From an uncultured Pelagibacteraceae bacterium (lineage in GTDB: Bacteria; Pseudomonadota; Alphaproteobacteria; Pelagibacterales; Pelagibacteraceae): a DNA stretch of 41,159 nucleotides. The position numbers and the translations under genes are program-made. Every line of letters starts with the position of its first letter. Within the stretch, counting starts at the first letter, position 1. The stretch spans positions 1 to 41,159 of the forward strand of contig CACIJX010000004.1 of NCBI GenBank assembly GCA_902587085.1, written 5' to 3'. Positions 11,195 to 21,731 of the stretch are shown here, one piece after another. Below the pieces are notes generated by a model that searched no databases, was not told the DNA's origin, and was given only the letters and a program-made list of their open reading frames with translations.

Positions 11195-11800
11195 ATGCAA
11201 ATAACCAAAATTAAAAAAAAAATTAATAAAAAAAAGCTATTTGAAATAACTTCAATAATTCAATCTGAAAATAAATCATCAATAATTTCATCCCTTTCAA
11301 AAAGAAATATTGTTTTATTTTTAGAAAAAACAATAGAATCAAAAAAATTAGAATTATTTGTAGCAACATACAAAAAACGTATAGTAGGATACGCAATAGT
11401 TGCCCTTAGAAATAAGTATTTAAAACAAGTTTTTAATCAATACATTTTAAACTTTTTGTTCGATTTAATTTTTAGACTCAAAATAGTTACACTCTTAAAT
11501 GCATCAATGTCTTATATGAAATTGGATAATATTTTTTTAGGTAAATTTGAAAAAGAAAAAATTTCAAACTCAATAAATTTAAATATGATAGCTATACACA
11601 AAAAACATCAATCAAAAGGTATAGGTGAAAAGTTGATGAAATTTATAATAAAAGATTTTAGGAAAGATTCAAATTATATTTCATGCGAAATTGAAAATTT
11701 AAGATCTAAAAAATTTTACCAAAAAAAATTAGGTTTTAAACAAGTAGGAATTATATTGAGAATTCCAAAATTAATGCAAATATTAATTAAAAAGATTTGA
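11195..11800 (+). CDS. GNAT-family N-acetyltransferase-like protein
   Basis: Acetyl-CoA binding signature NMIAIHKKHQSKGIGEKLMKFII and the C-terminal SKKFYQKKLGFKQVG typical of GNAT. Confidence 0.75.
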   Translation: MQITKIKKKINKKKLFEITSIIQSENKSSIISSLSKRNIVLFLEKTIESKKLELFVATYKKRIVGYAIVALRNKYLKQVFNQYILNFLFDLIFRLKIVTLLNASMSYMKLDNIFLGKFEKEKISNSINLNMIAIHKKHQSKGIGEKLMKFIIKDFRKDSNYISCEIENLRSKKFYQKKLGFKQVGIILRIPKLMQILIKKI

Positions 11801-13040
11801 TCTTTTTCTTATAAAAGTCTGAAATTAAATAAACAATGAAGTTTATATAATTTTCTTTAATCTTTATATGATTGGGTAAACATAAGATTTTATTCTCATA
11901 AAAATTTTTATTACTTCTTTTAATATTATTAAAAATTTTTTGACAATCTACATATTGTATAAATTTCGTTTCTACTCCATTGCTTAATAAGTATTTTAAT
12001 AATTCATTTTTTCTTTCCACAATTATTGGAAAATCGTTAAAGTTTTGAAAAGTAGAGGTATTTAATTTTATTAACTTAACACCCTTGATATTCTTTTTTT
12101 TTAATTCACGATAATAAAATAAATTATTTTTTTCTTTGGTTTGTTGTATGGATTTAAAGTATTTGATATCCTCAAGTTGTAACCAAATCATATTTAAAGA
12201 AAATCTGCTAATCTTAGTAAAATAATTATTTGGTATAATTGTTTTCTTAAATTTCAAACTTGGATATAAAATTTTTAAGACATAATTAATATTATTTTTA
12301 TGGGCCCATTTAGTTAAAGGTAAAAATATTGGTTTATAAATAAAATTATTTGATAAAACTTTTAATATTAAAAATGTCTGACACTGAAAAAAATATTTTA
12401 AAAAGGGAAATCTTTTAAAATTTTTAATTTCATTTTTTGCATAATTTAAAAAATCTTTATTATTAGTTGAGACCATACCGCCGAACATCCCGCTAATATT
12501 TTTCATTATGTTAAAACTATGAAGAGTGTAATCACCAAAACTTCCTGCAAAAACCTTAATTTTTTTTGTTTTATAATAGTTACCAAAGTAAATAGCATTG
12601 TCCTCAATTAATGGAATATTGTTCTTTTTACAGATCTTTTTTACATCAATTATATCATTTTGATCGTTGAAAATATTAGTAGTAACAACGCAAAGTGTTT
12701 TTTTATTAATATCTTTAATTAAGTCATTGGATGAAAGCGAAAGATTTTTGTTAAGTTTTGAAAATACAAGCTTTAATTTTAAATTTTCACAAATATTTAC
12801 CATCTCAGCTAAATTATAAGAGCTTATGATTATTTCGTTTTTTTCTGGATTTACTAATTTTAAATATTTTAAAACTAAATAAAAACCTACCCTTAATTGA
12901 CTTGTTAAAATTGAATATTTTTTTTTTGTTATTTTATTAAATTTCTTACAAATTTCATTTTCAATATTTTTTTTATTTTTAAAAAATGAAATTAAGAAAT
13001 AAAAAATTTTGAGATATAGGAATATTCTAAAAAAACTCAC
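11787..13040 (-). CDS. DegT/DnrJ/EryC1/StrS-like PLP-dependent aminotransferase (divergent)
   Basis: PLEDNAIYFG and SFGDYTLHSFNIMKNISGMFGGMVSTNN align with the EDAAQ and SFsPTKNlttGEGGmv motifs; candidate PLP lysine retained (HSFNIMK). Confidence 0.7.
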   Translation of the reverse strand: MSFFRIFLYLKIFYFLISFFKNKKNIENEICKKFNKITKKKYSILTSQLRVGFYLVLKYLKLVNPEKNEIIISSYNLAEMVNICENLKLKLVFSKLNKNLSLSSNDLIKDINKKTLCVVTTNIFNDQNDIIDVKKICKKNNIPLIEDNAIYFGNYYKTKKIKVFAGSFGDYTLHSFNIMKNISGMFGGMVSTNNKDFLNYAKNEIKNFKRFPFLKYFFQCQTFLILKVLSNNFIYKPIFLPLTKWAHKNNINYVLKILYPSLKFKKTIIPNNYFTKISRFSLNMIWLQLEDIKYFKSIQQTKEKNNLFYYRELKKKNIKGVKLIKLNTSTFQNFNDFPIIVERKNELLKYLLSNGVETKFIQYVDCQKIFNNIKRSNKNFYENKILCLPNHIKIKENYINFIVYLISDFYKKKIKSF

Positions 13041-13042
13041 TT

Positions 13043-14446
13043 TTATATTAACTTTCCAATTCGCCTTGCATTAGCAATAACCCATCCTAATGGATATTTG
13101 TTTGACTTAAAATTAAAAACAGAACCATCAATGATATAAATATTTTTATTGCTTTTCAGTTGACATTTATCATTTACTGAAAGTTTTCCATTATTGTTAA
13201 AGGGGATCGTCCCAAAATAATGATAATCTGCTCCTGGGCCGGGATAAAGAGTTTTAAAAATCGGAAATATAATTTTATTTTCAAACAAAAATTTAAAAAT
13301 TTTTTTATTAGATTGCCTCAAATAATCTTTAGCATCAGTCTTTTTACTGTATATTTCGAATTTTTCTTTTGTTTTTTTTATAAAAATATTGCTATGTGAT
13401 GAATCTAATAAAATATTAGAAAAAATCATTCTGCTTTTAATAAAATTAAAGAAAAATTTGAAAGGTCTATAAAAAGGGTAGGCATCAATTAAAGACTCAG
13501 TAATTAACTCATTTCCCGGTCTAACATCTGCGCAAAATTTTCCTGATTTACTTTTAATTTGTAAAACTGAAGGAGTGAAATCTAAATTATATCTTAAAGA
13601 TTTTTTAGCTAAAAAAACACTTAATAATCTTTGATGGTGTTTTACTTTAATTTCTTTATTTACTTTTAAAAAATCAATAATAATTTTTGTTGTAGCTAAG
13701 GTACCAGAGGCAAAGACTACCTTGTTTGCCAAAAAGGTGACTTCTTTCTGGTCAAAATTATTACAAACTATTCTAATTTTTTTTTTATCTTTGTAAATTT
13801 TTTTTACATAATAGTTGTGAGAAATAATTTTACCTTTTTTTTTAATTTTATTAAAAAAGTTTTTTGAAGTTAATTTTGATTTTTCTTCTTTCACATTATT
13901 TAAATTATTCATTTTTAGATTCTTGGATAGAAATGCTAAAATCGGCTTTTCACATTTTAATTCGCTATTTCTTAAGTCTAAAATTTTTTGAAGAAAATTT
14001 GGTATCTTAAAATTATTATTATAAATAATTTTCCTATTTTTTTTAAATTGCCCTATTAAACCATATTTAACTAAAAATGTTCTAAAGTTTTTCTGGATAT
14101 CATTAAATAATTTTTTATTTATATTTTTTTGGTCATTATAAAATTCATTGTCCATCTGAAGACCCCAATAGTTTGAGAGGCCTCCGCTGTTAAGAACGCC
14201 TAGAACTTTACAATTATTGTTTAAAAAAAAATTATTATAATAAAAATATTTATCTACATCATTTTGCTCACTTTTCATTTGAGCAGGTAAAATTCTTTTT
14301 TTTTTATTTTTAATTTTTTTTAACTTTTTTGGGGAGATAACATGAATTTTTTTATGACTATCTAAGTATGTATCAATAAAATTTAAAGCAGAAAGCCCAC
14401 TTCCCACAACAATTAGATCTACTTTTTTTACAACTTCTTTTATCAC
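13043..14446 (-). CDS. GMC-type FAD-dependent oxidoreductase
   Basis: N-terminal dinucleotide-binding VDLIVVGSGLSALNFID; GGLSNYWG; VVFASGTLATTKIII; C-terminal DYHYFGTIPF...NIYIIDGSVF...YPLGWVIANARRIGKL. Confidence 0.7.
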   Translation of the reverse strand: MIKEVVKKVDLIVVGSGLSALNFIDTYLDSHKKIHVISPKKLKKIKNKKKRILPAQMKSEQNDVDKYFYYNNFFLNNNCKVLGVLNSGGLSNYWGLQMDNEFYNDQKNINKKLFNDIQKNFRTFLVKYGLIGQFKKNRKIIYNNNFKIPNFLQKILDLRNSELKCEKPILAFLSKNLKMNNLNNVKEEKSKLTSKNFFNKIKKKGKIISHNYYVKKIYKDKKKIRIVCNNFDQKEVTFLANKVVFASGTLATTKIIIDFLKVNKEIKVKHHQRLLSVFLAKKSLRYNLDFTPSVLQIKSKSGKFCADVRPGNELITESLIDAYPFYRPFKFFFNFIKSRMIFSNILLDSSHSNIFIKKTKEKFEIYSKKTDAKDYLRQSNKKIFKFLFENKIIFPIFKTLYPGPGADYHYFGTIPFNNNGKLSVNDKCQLKSNKNIYIIDGSVFNFKSNKYPLGWVIANARRIGKLI

Positions 14447-15990
14447 TATTCACACTTTTTAAATTCAAATTTAACAAAAAATTCATTTATTTTTTTTTCT
14501 TTTAAACATGTTTTATTAATTAGTGAATAAATATTTTCCGGTGTTACTGGAAATATTGAATAGATAACTTTAATGTTGTTATTTGCTATAACTTTTTCTG
14601 TTAGGTTCCTATAACTTTCAAAATATGAGCTTTGAGGAAGTGGATAGTCAGTTCCGTCAAGAACATGCCATCTAGTAGTAGAGTATAAATTTTCACCTAT
14701 AATAGCAGATAAAAACGGGTAGTTTCCTAGAACCATTTTTTTTCTTTTATCTTTTTTTAAATAAGTTTTGATTTCGTTTATAATTTTAATTTCATTCATT
14801 GGATCTTCCTTAAATTGAGGTGAAATCCATTTTAAACCGTCAAGTTTATTATCAATTAATTTAGCATCTACAGCTTTACTTAAGTTTACATCTTGCATTT
14901 CGTGAAACTTTCTCCCTTCGTTAAACCTCTCATGATATTTGATGGTTAATAAAAGACATAAAATAATAGTAAAATAACTCAAAAATTTTTGATTTACTAA
15001 AATGTTAATAACTCCAAGTATTAAAGGTATTAAAAAGAAAATAAATATTTGATTTCTTGTGAGGATTTGGTGAAAAATTAATATTAAAGCACAAGATATT
15101 ATTATTGCTGATATATAAGTATCCTTGCTAATTAAAAACCTATTTTTATTTATTTTTTTTGCACTTACAATAATTAAAATTAAAAGACCTAATAAAATGA
15201 ATTTAAAATTTCCCATTACGCCAATAATTGAAACATTTAAATTTTCAAATCTACTCGAGGCAATTGACTGGGGATAAACAAAGTACTGTTCGATAAAATC
15301 AGAATAGTTTATTCCAACTGAAAGCCCAAACAAAAAACTCATTAATATAAAAGAAATACTTCCATAAAATAAAGGAGGTAACAAATAAGTTTTTTTATTA
15401 AAAAAAATATAAAAAACAAAAATTGGAATAGTACTTGCCATTAAATAAATTGCAGGAACTTGTTTGGAAAAAAAGGCTAATATAAAAAAAATAGGAGTAA
15501 AAAAAGTTAAGTATTTTGACTCCGTATTAATACACATTAAAATCATATAAATTGCCAATAAAGAAAAAAATGATGAATGGTGATCAACAAATGGAGTGCC
15601 GCTTGATGGATAGGCTAAAATACTAAAACATAAAGAAAAAAATAAACTCTTTTTGAAATTTAGTCCCAAATTTCTAAAAGTTAAAAATGTAAATATTGAA
15701 ATAACTATATTTATTAGTGATGCATGAAATACATAGGTTTTCCAATTAACACCAAACAAAAGAAATAAAAATGCTTGTGAGTAATCAATAAATGGTCCTG
15801 ACACAACCCAGTAATCTTTAAAAGGGTGATATCCTTTTAATATCATTGAGCCTGTTTCGAAATGCGAAAAGCTATCGTGGGGAAAAACTCCTTGGTTTGC
15901 ATAGTATTGATTAACAGCCAATGAAAAGATTGAAATAACGATTATTCCAAAAAAATTATTCTGGTTTATTATATTTTTAAAAAAATTCAA
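14446..15990 (-). CDS. Multi-TM GT39-like / GT-C fold membrane glycosyltransferase-like protein
   Basis: 514 aa polytopic; NQGVFPHDSFSHFETGSMILKGYHPFKDYWVVSGPFIDY resembles the first-loop acidic and G.xPYxDxxxxxGP region of GT39-like proteins; overlaps the next gene by 1 nt. Confidence 0.6.
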   Translation of the reverse strand: MNFFKNIINQNNFFGIIVISIFSLAVNQYYANQGVFPHDSFSHFETGSMILKGYHPFKDYWVVSGPFIDYSQAFLFLLFGVNWKTYVFHASLINIVISIFTFLTFRNLGLNFKKSLFFSLCFSILAYPSSGTPFVDHHSSFFSLLAIYMILMCINTESKYLTFFTPIFFILAFFSKQVPAIYLMASTIPIFVFYIFFNKKTYLLPPLFYGSISFILMSFLFGLSVGINYSDFIEQYFVYPQSIASSRFENLNVSIIGVMGNFKFILLGLLILIIVSAKKINKNRFLISKDTYISAIIISCALILIFHQILTRNQIFIFFLIPLILGVINILVNQKFLSYFTIILCLLLTIKYHERFNEGRKFHEMQDVNLSKAVDAKLIDNKLDGLKWISPQFKEDPMNEIKIINEIKTYLKKDKRKKMVLGNYPFLSAIIGENLYSTTRWHVLDGTDYPLPQSSYFESYRNLTEKVIANNNIKVIYSIFPVTPENIYSLINKTCLKEKKINEFFVKFEFKKCE

Positions 15991-15991
15991 A

Positions 15992-16951
15992 TTAACTAAG
16001 AGTTTTATCTATTTTTTTTGCTGCATCAAATAATTCCTGCACAGAATTAATTGATTTTTTAAAATTTTTTTTCTCATCTTCAGTAAGATTTATTTCAATA
16101 ATTTTTTCAACTCCATTTTTGCCTATTATGGTTGGAACTCCTGCATATAGATTTTTTACTCCATATTCTCCATTCAAAAATGCAGCACAAGGCAATTCTT
16201 TTTTTAAATCTTTTAAATAACTTTCAGCCATTTCGACTCCTGATGCTGCTGGTGCGTAAAAAGCTGAACCTTTTTGAAGATGTTTTACAATTTCCGCCCC
16301 ACCTGTTTTTGTTCTTTCAATTATAGTGTCTAGTTTCTCCTTTTTAATTTTGCCCTCGGAAGTAAGCTCGCTAAGTAATTTTCCATTAATTTTTGTATGA
16401 TTAATCATTGCTACCATTGTATCACCATGACCCCCCAAAACTAAAGATTGGATTTGATTAATCGGAACATTCATTTCTTTTGACAAAAAATATTTAAATC
16501 TTGATGTATCCAATATACCTGCCATACCAACAACTTTAGTTTTAGGAAGTCCCGAATACTTTTGGAGAGCCATTACTATAACATCTAAGGGATTAGTTAT
16601 ACATATTACAAATGCATTGGGGGAATTCTTTTTTATTCCATCGGCAACTTGCTTAATAATTTTAAGATTGGTTCCAAGCAAATCATCTCTGCTCATTCCT
16701 GGTTTCCTTGGAACTCCTGCAGTAATAATTATTACATCCGAATTCTTAATATCTGAATATTTATTTGTACCTGTTAAACTTATATTAAAATTTTCTACTC
16801 CTGATGATTGAGCAATGTCTAAAGCCTTACCTTTTGCAATGCCCTCAACAACATCAAAAAGAACTACATCTCCCAATTCTTTTAGTGCGATAAGATGTGC
16901 GAGTGTTCCTCCTATTTGACCAGCTCCAATTAAAGAAATTTTTTTATTCAT
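15992..16951 (-). CDS. mdh: Malate dehydrogenase (LDH-like family)
   Basis: [53 protein letters not shown]. Confidence 0.97.
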   Translation of the reverse strand: MNKKISLIGAGQIGGTLAHLIALKELGDVVLFDVVEGIAKGKALDIAQSSGVENFNISLTGTNKYSDIKNSDVIIITAGVPRKPGMSRDDLLGTNLKIIKQVADGIKKNSPNAFVICITNPLDVIVMALQKYSGLPKTKVVGMAGILDTSRFKYFLSKEMNVPINQIQSLVLGGHGDTMVAMINHTKINGKLLSELTSEGKIKKEKLDTIIERTKTGGAEIVKHLQKGSAFYAPAASGVEMAESYLKDLKKELPCAAFLNGEYGVKNLYAGVPTIIGKNGVEKIIEINLTEDEKKNFKKSINSVQELFDAAKKIDKTLS

Positions 16952-16952
16952 T

Positions 16953-18446
16953 TTATTTCATAGTAGGCATTACAAATTCTGGATCTGATTTAATTCCTGA
17001 TGGCCATCTTGAGGTAATTGTTTTTAATTTAGTATAAAATCTTACACCCTCAGGTCCATGTATACTTTGGTCCCCAAATAAAGATCTTTTCCATCCACCA
17101 AAGCTGTGGAATGCCATCGGAACAGGTATTGGTATATTTATTCCTACCATTCCAATTTTTACATTACTCGCAAATGATCTACCTGTATCGCCATCTCTTG
17201 TAAATATACTTGTACCATTCCCAAATTCATGATCATTAACTAATGATAATGCTTCACTGTAATCTTTTGCTCTTACAACTGAAAGAACAGGACCAAATAT
17301 TTCCTCTTTATAAATTCTCATATCTTTTTTAACATGATCAAATAGACATCCTCCCATATAGAAGCCATTTTCGTAACCCTGAAGTTTTAAATTTCTTCCG
17401 TCCACAACAAGCTTTGCGCCCTCTTTAATTCCAACATCCACATAGCCTTTAACTTTTTCCAAGTGTTCTTTGGTAACTAATGGACCCATTTCTGATTTTT
17501 TATCTAATCCTGGACCAATTTTTAAAGACTCCACTTTTTTTGATAAACTTTTTACTAGAGGATCAGCAATTTTACCTACTGCTACTGCTACTGATTGTGC
17601 CATACATCTCTCACCCGCAGAGCCATATGCTGCCCCCATTAAACCATTTACTGCTTGGTCTAAATCACAATCTGGCATTACTACGCAATGATTTTTTGCT
17701 CCGCCTAGGGCTTGGACTCTTTTTTCATTTTTCGCACAATTTTCATATATATATTTAGCAATAGGCGTCGATCCTACGAAACTAACTGCAGCAATGTCTT
17801 TGTTGTTAATAATTGCATCGACAGCTTCTTTATCTCCATTAACAACATTAAACACTCCTGGGGGGAGACCGGCCTCTAAAAATAATTCTGCTAATTTCAT
17901 AGAGCAGGATGGATCTTTCTCAGAGGGTTTTAAAACAAATGTATTTCCACAAGCTATTGCAATTGGAAACATCCACATTGGGACCATTGCAGGAAAGTTA
18001 AATGGTGTAATGCCTGCACAAACTCCAAGTGGCTGTCTCATAGACCAACTGTCAACATTTGTACCAACATTCTCTGTAAATTCTCCTTTAAGCAATTGTG
18101 GTATACCACAAGCAAACTCTACGACCTCTAATCCTCTAGTCAAGGAACCTTTGGCATCTTCGTAGACTTTTCCGTGTTCAGAAACAATAATTTTTGTAAG
18201 CTCGTCATAGTTTTTTTCAATCAATTCTTTAAATTTAAAAAGGACTCTAGCTCTAAATAGTGGAGTTTTTCCTGACCAATTAGGTAAGGCTTTTTTGGCA
18301 GCATCAACAGCTTTGTTTAAATCAGCACTGCTTGCAAGATTCACATTAGAACTTACCTCACCGGTAGCTGGGTTAAAAATCTTTGCTGTTCTTTTAGACA
18401 AACCTTTTACAATTTTGCCATTAATAAAATGCTCTATTGAATTCAT
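16953..18446 (-). CDS. mmsA: Methylmalonate-semialdehyde dehydrogenase (CoA-acylating)
   Basis: ALDH family; [89 protein letters not shown]. Confidence 0.93.
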   Translation of the reverse strand: MNSIEHFINGKIVKGLSKRTAKIFNPATGEVSSNVNLASSADLNKAVDAAKKALPNWSGKTPLFRARVLFKFKELIEKNYDELTKIIVSEHGKVYEDAKGSLTRGLEVVEFACGIPQLLKGEFTENVGTNVDSWSMRQPLGVCAGITPFNFPAMVPMWMFPIAIACGNTFVLKPSEKDPSCSMKLAELFLEAGLPPGVFNVVNGDKEAVDAIINNKDIAAVSFVGSTPIAKYIYENCAKNEKRVQALGGAKNHCVVMPDCDLDQAVNGLMGAAYGSAGERCMAQSVAVAVGKIADPLVKSLSKKVESLKIGPGLDKKSEMGPLVTKEHLEKVKGYVDVGIKEGAKLVVDGRNLKLQGYENGFYMGGCLFDHVKKDMRIYKEEIFGPVLSVVRAKDYSEALSLVNDHEFGNGTSIFTRDGDTGRSFASNVKIGMVGINIPIPVPMAFHSFGGWKRSLFGDQSIHGPEGVRFYTKLKTITSRWPSGIKSDPEFVMPTMK

Positions 18447-18472
18447 TTTGTTATTAATGATTAATTAAGCTT

Positions 18473-19249
18473 TTAGCCTGATGCAAGCATTTTTTTAATA
18501 GATCCAATTGCTTTAGCAGGATTTAAACCTTTTGGGCAGGAATTAGTGCAGTTCATAATTGTATGACATCTATACAGCTTAAGCTCATCTGCAACTTTTT
18601 TTAATCTTTCTTTTCTTTCCTCATCTCTGCTATCAGTTATCCAACGATATGCTTGTAATAAAACTGCAGGGCCCAAATATTTGTCTCCATTCCACCAATA
18701 ACTTGGGCAAGAAGTTGAACAACATGCACAAAGTATACACTCATAATATCCATCAAGTTTTGCTCTGTCTTCTTGTGACTGTTTGATCTCTGTTGATGTT
18801 TTTTCTCCAACTTTTGTTTTTAACCAGGGTTCTACAGACTCATATTGTTTGTAAAGTGTTGTTAAATCACCAACTAAATCCTTGATTACTTTCAAGTGGG
18901 GTAATGGATAAATATTTAATTCACCTTTAATATCAGAGTGGGATTTTATGCAGGATAATGTATTTACTCCATCGACGTTCATAGCACACGAACCACAAAC
19001 ACCATGCGCACAAGATCTTCTAAAAGTTAATGTAGAATCAATTTGATTTTTAATTTTGAAAAGAATGTCTAATACTTTTGGTCCACACTCATTTAAATCT
19101 ACTTCAAATGTATCAATTCTTGGATTTTCATTGCTAGATGGGTTCCACCTATAAATATTAACTTTTTTTAAATTATTTGATCCAGTTTTATCTTGATAAT
19201 ATTTGCCTTTTAAAATTTTTGAGTTTTGCGGAAGGCTAAACTGAACCAT
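18473..19249 (-). CDS. sdhB: Succinate dehydrogenase iron-sulfur subunit
   Basis: [62 protein letters not shown]. Confidence 0.98.
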   Translation of the reverse strand: MVQFSLPQNSKILKGKYYQDKTGSNNLKKVNIYRWNPSSNENPRIDTFEVDLNECGPKVLDILFKIKNQIDSTLTFRRSCAHGVCGSCAMNVDGVNTLSCIKSHSDIKGELNIYPLPHLKVIKDLVGDLTTLYKQYESVEPWLKTKVGEKTSTEIKQSQEDRAKLDGYYECILCACCSTSCPSYWWNGDKYLGPAVLLQAYRWITDSRDEERKERLKKVADELKLYRCHTIMNCTNSCPKGLNPAKAIGSIKKMLASG

Positions 19250-21024
19250 TAATATACTCTCTCCCTTGGTGGAAAGTATTGAACATCATTTGTCAAAGTT
19301 TTTGCATGAACAGGTCTATAGGCAACTTTAACATTGTTTCCTTTTTGCCAAGCCAAAGTATGCGTCATATATTTTTTGTCATCTCTATTTTTATAGTCTT
19401 CTCTTGCGTGAGCTCCTCTGCTTTCTTTTCTATGATAAGCCGAGTCTATTGTTGTCATTGCCTGTCTTATAAGATTATCAAATTCTAGGGTTTCAACAAG
19501 ATCTGTATTAAATAGTAAAGATTTATCTGAAACAGATATATCTGTCATTCCTTCAAAAGGTTTTCTAATCTCATCCATGCCTTTTTTTAATGTTTTTTCT
19601 GTTCTGAAAACTGCACATTTAGATTGCATTGTTCTCTGCATTGACAATCTAAGTTCAGAAGTTTTTGTTGAACCAGATGAGTTACGAAGTTTATCAAATC
19701 TATCTAAACATTTATCAGTTTCACTTTTTGGTATATCTTCATGCGGAGTTCCGGGTTTAATAAGCTCGGCTGCTCTGTTTGCAGCTGATTTTCCAAACAC
19801 TACTAAATCTATTAAAGAATTTGACCCTAATCTATTAGCACCGTGAACGGAAACACATGCGGCCTCTCCTATGGCCATCAATCCGGGTACCGTAGACTCT
19901 TTTCCATTTAAAGTTAAAACTTCAGCTTTATAATTTGTTGGAATTCCGCCCATATTATAATGTACAGTCGGAACCACAGGGATCGGGTCTTTCCTTACAT
20001 CTACTTCACAAAATGTTTTTGCAGACTCTGCAATGCCAGGTAATCGCTCCTCTATTACTTTGGGATCAAGGTGATCTAAATGTAAATTAACATAATCTTT
20101 GTTTTTACCTACTCCTCTTCCTTCATTAATTTCAACTGCTATCGATCTACTTACAACATCTCTTGAGGCCAAATCTTTTGCTTTTGGAGCATATTTTTCC
20201 ATAAATCTTTCACCCTTTGAGTTTAAGAGATAACCACCTTCACCTCTAACACCCTCTGATATCAATGTTCCTACTCCGTAAATCCCAGTTGGATGAAATT
20301 GAACAAATTCCATGTCCTGTAATGGTAATCCTGCTCTTAACGCCATACCATTTCCATCTCCAGTACATGTATGAGCTGAAGTTGCAGTATAATAAACTTT
20401 ACCATAACCTCCTGTAGCTAAAATTGTTATATGTGATCTAAATCTATGTATTGTCCCATCATTCAAGTTCCAGGCAACAAGACCTTTGCACTGTCCATTC
20501 TTCATTAAAAGATCTAAAGCGAAATACTCTATATAAAATTCTGTATTATGTTTTAGTGCTTGTCCATATAACGTATGAAGTATAGCATGACCAGTTCTGT
20601 CGGCAGCTGCACAAGTTCTTTGGACAGAATCATTTCCGTAATTTTTGGTCATTCCACCGAAAGCTCTTTGATAAATTTTTCCATCCTTAGTTCTACTGAA
20701 TGGAACACCATACTTTTCTAATTCGATTACAGCCTTTGGAGCCTCTTTGCACAAATGCTCTATGGCATCTTGATCTCCAAGCCAATCAGAACCTTTAACA
20801 GTATCATACATGTGCCACCTCCAATCGTCCTCTCCCATATTACCTAGGGCAGCTGATATCCCACCTTGTGCAGCTGATGTATGACTTCTTGTCGGAAAAA
20901 CTTTTGAGATACATGCGGTTTTTAAACCAGCTTCAGAGAGACCTACCGCTGCTCTTAAACCTGAGCCACCTGCTCCCAAAACCACAACGTCGTATTCATG
21001 ATCTATAATTTTGTATGTGCTCAT
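19249..21024 (-). CDS. sdhA: Succinate dehydrogenase flavoprotein subunit
   Basis: [60 protein letters not shown]. Confidence 0.98.
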   Translation of the reverse strand: MSTYKIIDHEYDVVVLGAGGSGLRAAVGLSEAGLKTACISKVFPTRSHTSAAQGGISAALGNMGEDDWRWHMYDTVKGSDWLGDQDAIEHLCKEAPKAVIELEKYGVPFSRTKDGKIYQRAFGGMTKNYGNDSVQRTCAAADRTGHAILHTLYGQALKHNTEFYIEYFALDLLMKNGQCKGLVAWNLNDGTIHRFRSHITILATGGYGKVYYTATSAHTCTGDGNGMALRAGLPLQDMEFVQFHPTGIYGVGTLISEGVRGEGGYLLNSKGERFMEKYAPKAKDLASRDVVSRSIAVEINEGRGVGKNKDYVNLHLDHLDPKVIEERLPGIAESAKTFCEVDVRKDPIPVVPTVHYNMGGIPTNYKAEVLTLNGKESTVPGLMAIGEAACVSVHGANRLGSNSLIDLVVFGKSAANRAAELIKPGTPHEDIPKSETDKCLDRFDKLRNSSGSTKTSELRLSMQRTMQSKCAVFRTEKTLKKGMDEIRKPFEGMTDISVSDKSLLFNTDLVETLEFDNLIRQAMTTIDSAYHRKESRGAHAREDYKNRDDKKYMTHTLAWQKGNNVKVAYRPVHAKTLTNDVQYFPPRERVY

Positions 21025-21028
21025 AAAA

Positions 21029-21352
21029 TTAAATTCTTAACAATAATATTACTAATAATAATGTGGATACTATACTAAATAAAACAAGGAATCTGTTTGC
21101 GGCATTTTTGAGTTTAAAATCACTAATATAGTCTTCAAAAACCTCACTTAATGTAAGAGAATAAAAAGTAAATGTTAATAAAAGGAATATTGAAAGTATT
21201 ATTTTTGTAGAAACCAAAGACATATAGTTGATCAATTGAGAATGGTTAGCATCAAAAAGTGAAACAAAGTTTATAATAAACCAGATCATAAAAGGAATTA
21301 ACAAACCTGATGAGATTTTAATTATTAACCATTTTTTTGTAGCTTTGATCAT
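21029..21352 (-). CDS. sdhD: Succinate dehydrogenase membrane anchor subunit D (atypical)
   Basis: 107 aa, three hydrophobic helices, LSEVFEDYI motif (normally ...VieDYv); position between sdhC and sdhA. Confidence 0.88.
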   Translation of the reverse strand: MIKATKKWLIIKISSGLLIPFMIWFIINFVSLFDANHSQLINYMSLVSTKIILSIFLLLTFTFYSLTLSEVFEDYISDFKLKNAANRFLVLFSIVSTLLLVILLLRI

Positions 21353-21353
21353 T

Positions 21354-21731
21354 TCAAATTAAATTCTTTCCAATTAAATAAAGTAAAATAGCCAGAATAA
21401 ATGATCCTATTATTGTTATAATTCCTGTTAATTGGGATATTTTTAAGTCAAAACCATATCCGAGGTCCCATGCGAGGTGCCTGATCTCATTTAAAATTTG
21501 AAAACTAAATGACCAGCATAAAGCTATAATAAAAAACTTACCAAAAAAAGAATTTGAAATTAATTCAAGAAATTGAAAGTTTTTGCCATTTAAAATTAAT
21601 AAAAATGATAAAAGAATAATGAGTATAAAGTTTACAATTCCAATAATTCGATGAGTTATTGATAGTAGAGATGATATGTGCCATCTGTAAACCTGAATAT
21701 GTGGTGAGAGAGGATTGTTTTTATTTTCCAT
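21354..21731 (-). CDS. sdhC: Succinate dehydrogenase cytochrome b556-type anchor subunit C (atypical)
   Basis: NPLSPHIQVYRWHISSLLSITHRIIGI and NEIRHLAWDLGYGF; three TM helices; first gene of sdhCDAB. Confidence 0.93.
   Translation of the reverse strand: MENKNNPLSPHIQVYRWHISSLLSITHRIIGIVNFILIILLSFLLILNGKNFQFLELISNSFFGKFFIIALCWSFSFQILNEIRHLAWDLGYGFDLKISQLTGIITIIGSFILAILLYLIGKNLI

Noticed and set aside
17470-18165. Plus-strand ORFs of 73, 92 and 123 aa
   Set aside because: Antisense to mmsA; low-information translations.
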